From: SG8-39 sp041558415
Lineage (GTDB): Bacteria > Pseudomonadota > Gammaproteobacteria > Burkholderiales > SG8-39
DNA: 23,981 nucleotides
Assembly (NCBI GenBank): GCA_041558415.1
Contig: JBFFEY010000044.1
Span: 1 to 23,981 of the forward strand
Direction of reading: 5' to 3'
The first letter of the stretch is position 1, and each line of letters starts with the position of its first letter. Under the pieces are notes generated by a model. It was given only the letters and a program-made list of their open reading frames with translations, did not search any database and had not been told where the DNA came from. The position numbers were made by a program, and so were the translations under genes. Shown here piece after piece: positions 23,129 through 23,981 of the stretch.

Positions 23129-23981
23129 ATGACCGCAATCCACAACCTGAGCGCCGTCGAGCTCGCTGCGCACTACGCCGACGGCAGGCTGTCGCCGGTC
23201 GAAGTCGCCACCGCGCTGCTCGCGCGCATCGCGTCCGGGGAATCCAGGCTGAACGCGATGTACCGCCTGCGGCGCGCCGAGGCGCTCGCCGAGGCGCGCG
23301 CCGCCGAGGGCCGCTGGCGCGCCCAGGCGCCGCTGTCGCCGCTCGACGGCGTGCCGATCACCATCAAGGAGAACATCGCCACGCGCGGCGACCCGGTGCC
23401 GATCGGCACGCGCGCCAAGGCGGATCTACCGCCCGCGGCCGAGGATGCGCCGCCCGCAGCGCGGGCGCGCGAGGCGGGCCTCGTCATCCTCGGCAAGACG
23501 ACGATGCCCGATTTCGGCATGCTGTCCTCGGGGCTGTCGAGCCTGCACGGCACGACGCGCAACCCCTGGCGCCTCGACCGCAACCCCTCGGGCTCGAGCT
23601 CGGGGGCGGGCGCCGCGGCCGCGGCCGGCTACGCGCCCCTCAACATCGGCACCGACATCGGCGGCTCGGTCAGGTTGCCGGCCACGCACTGCGGCATCTT
23701 CGGCCTCAAGCCCTCGCTCGGCCGCATCCCGATCCACCCGCCCTACCTCGGCCGCGTCGCGGGACCGATGACACGCAGCGTGCGCGACGCGGCGGCGCTG
23801 CTCAACGTGCTCGCCCGGCCCGATGCGCGTGATTTCATGAGCCTGCCCGCGGACGCGCTCGACTACGCCGCCCGGTTCGTGGGCCGTGCGCTGCTGGGGA
23901 TGCGCATCGGCATGCTCACCGACATGCTGGTCGGCCTGCGGGTGCACGCCGTGGTGCGCGCCGCCGCCGTGGCGGCGGCGC
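23129..23981 (+). CDS. Amidase-signature-family hydrolase, N-terminal part (3' truncated)
   Basis: The frame stays open to the window end, giving 284 residues of a protein that is usually 450-500 long. The Ser-cisSer-Lys triad region is visible: K80 in DGVPITIKEN, the cis-Ser in NPSGSSSGAGAA (S156 or S157) and the nucleophile S180 in GTDIGGSVRLPA. FGLKPSLGRI and GPMTRSVRDAA follow as in typical members. The canonical GGSSGGS loop is changed to SGSSSGA, a conservative change. These enzymes hydrolyse amide bonds of small amides or peptides in the cytoplasm; the substrate cannot be predicted. The ATG at 23129 gives the typical start (IHNLSAVELA). It is divergent from the ugp operon. Confidence 0.9.
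   Translation, partial: MTAIHNLSAVELAAHYADGRLSPVEVATALLARIASGESRLNAMYRLRRAEALAEARAAEGRWRAQAPLSPLDGVPITIKENIATRGDPVPIGTRAKADLPPAAEDAPPAARAREAGLVILGKTTMPDFGMLSSGLSSLHGTTRNPWRLDRNPSGSSSGAGAAAAAGYAPLNIGTDIGGSVRLPATHCGIFGLKPSLGRIPIHPPYLGRVAGPMTRSVRDAAALLNVLARPDARDFMSLPADALDYAARFVGRALLGMRIGMLTDMLVGLRVHAVVRAAAVAAA

Overview
The window is compact, very GC-rich chromosomal DNA from a Gram-negative proteobacterium. The mix of families (YheT hydrolase, PhrB-type photolyase, ugpBAECQ, DUF1365/DUF3833, strongly G/C-ending codons) most resembles Betaproteobacteria, probably Burkholderiales-like. That placement is an inference from gene content, not a measured result. I saw no rRNA, tRNA, CRISPR array, insertion sequence or phage gene.

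Layout. Positions 1-1839 (+) hold the end of a YheT-type alpha/beta hydrolase, overlapping by 4 bp a phosphomannomutase/phosphoglucomutase. 1877-2880 (-) holds a two-CBS-domain protein and a small PilZ protein, separated by a convincing intrinsic terminator. 3092-3895 (+) is a lone 2-keto-4-pentenoate-hydratase-like enzyme.

The centre, 3921-16542, is the most interesting part: two divergent gene sets fire from one 80-bp control region at 7227-7306. Leftward are a MerR-type regulator with a cobalamin-binding domain (LitR/CarH family), an iron-sulfur (6-4) photolyase-like protein and a ferritin-like diiron protein. Rightward is a nearly gap-free 9.2-kb operon: an exported glutathione peroxidase, a 25-codon small ORF, an FAD oxidoreductase, a DUF1365 protein, a cyclopropane-fatty-acid-synthase homologue with altered active site, a chalcone-isomerase-like exported protein, an MFS_2 transporter, a DUF3833 lipoprotein, an SDR, a membrane class III nucleotide cyclase and an NTF2/SnoaL-like protein. 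The control region carries two near-identical 15-bp palindromes in opposite orientation with centres exactly 63 bp apart. Between and partly over them lie two back-to-back sigma70-like promoters that use the same -10 DNA on opposite strands. The simplest reading is a B12-dependent, light-controlled photo-oxidative stress and membrane-lipid-modification island, with an unusual cyclase attached.

16539-22969 (-) is a glycerol-3-phosphate/glycerophosphodiester uptake operon in the E. coli order (ugpB-A-E-C-Q), preceded by a second, divergent ugpB paralogue. Its last stop codon overlaps the last stop codon of the light operon in one CTAG. 23129-23981 (+) is the N-terminal part of an amidase-signature enzyme, cut by the window end.

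Genes within each set are packed with 4-bp ATGA/GTGA overlaps, so translational coupling is likely. No gene-free stretch exceeds 300 bp; the longest are 2318-2583 (266 bp) and 2881-3091 (211 bp).
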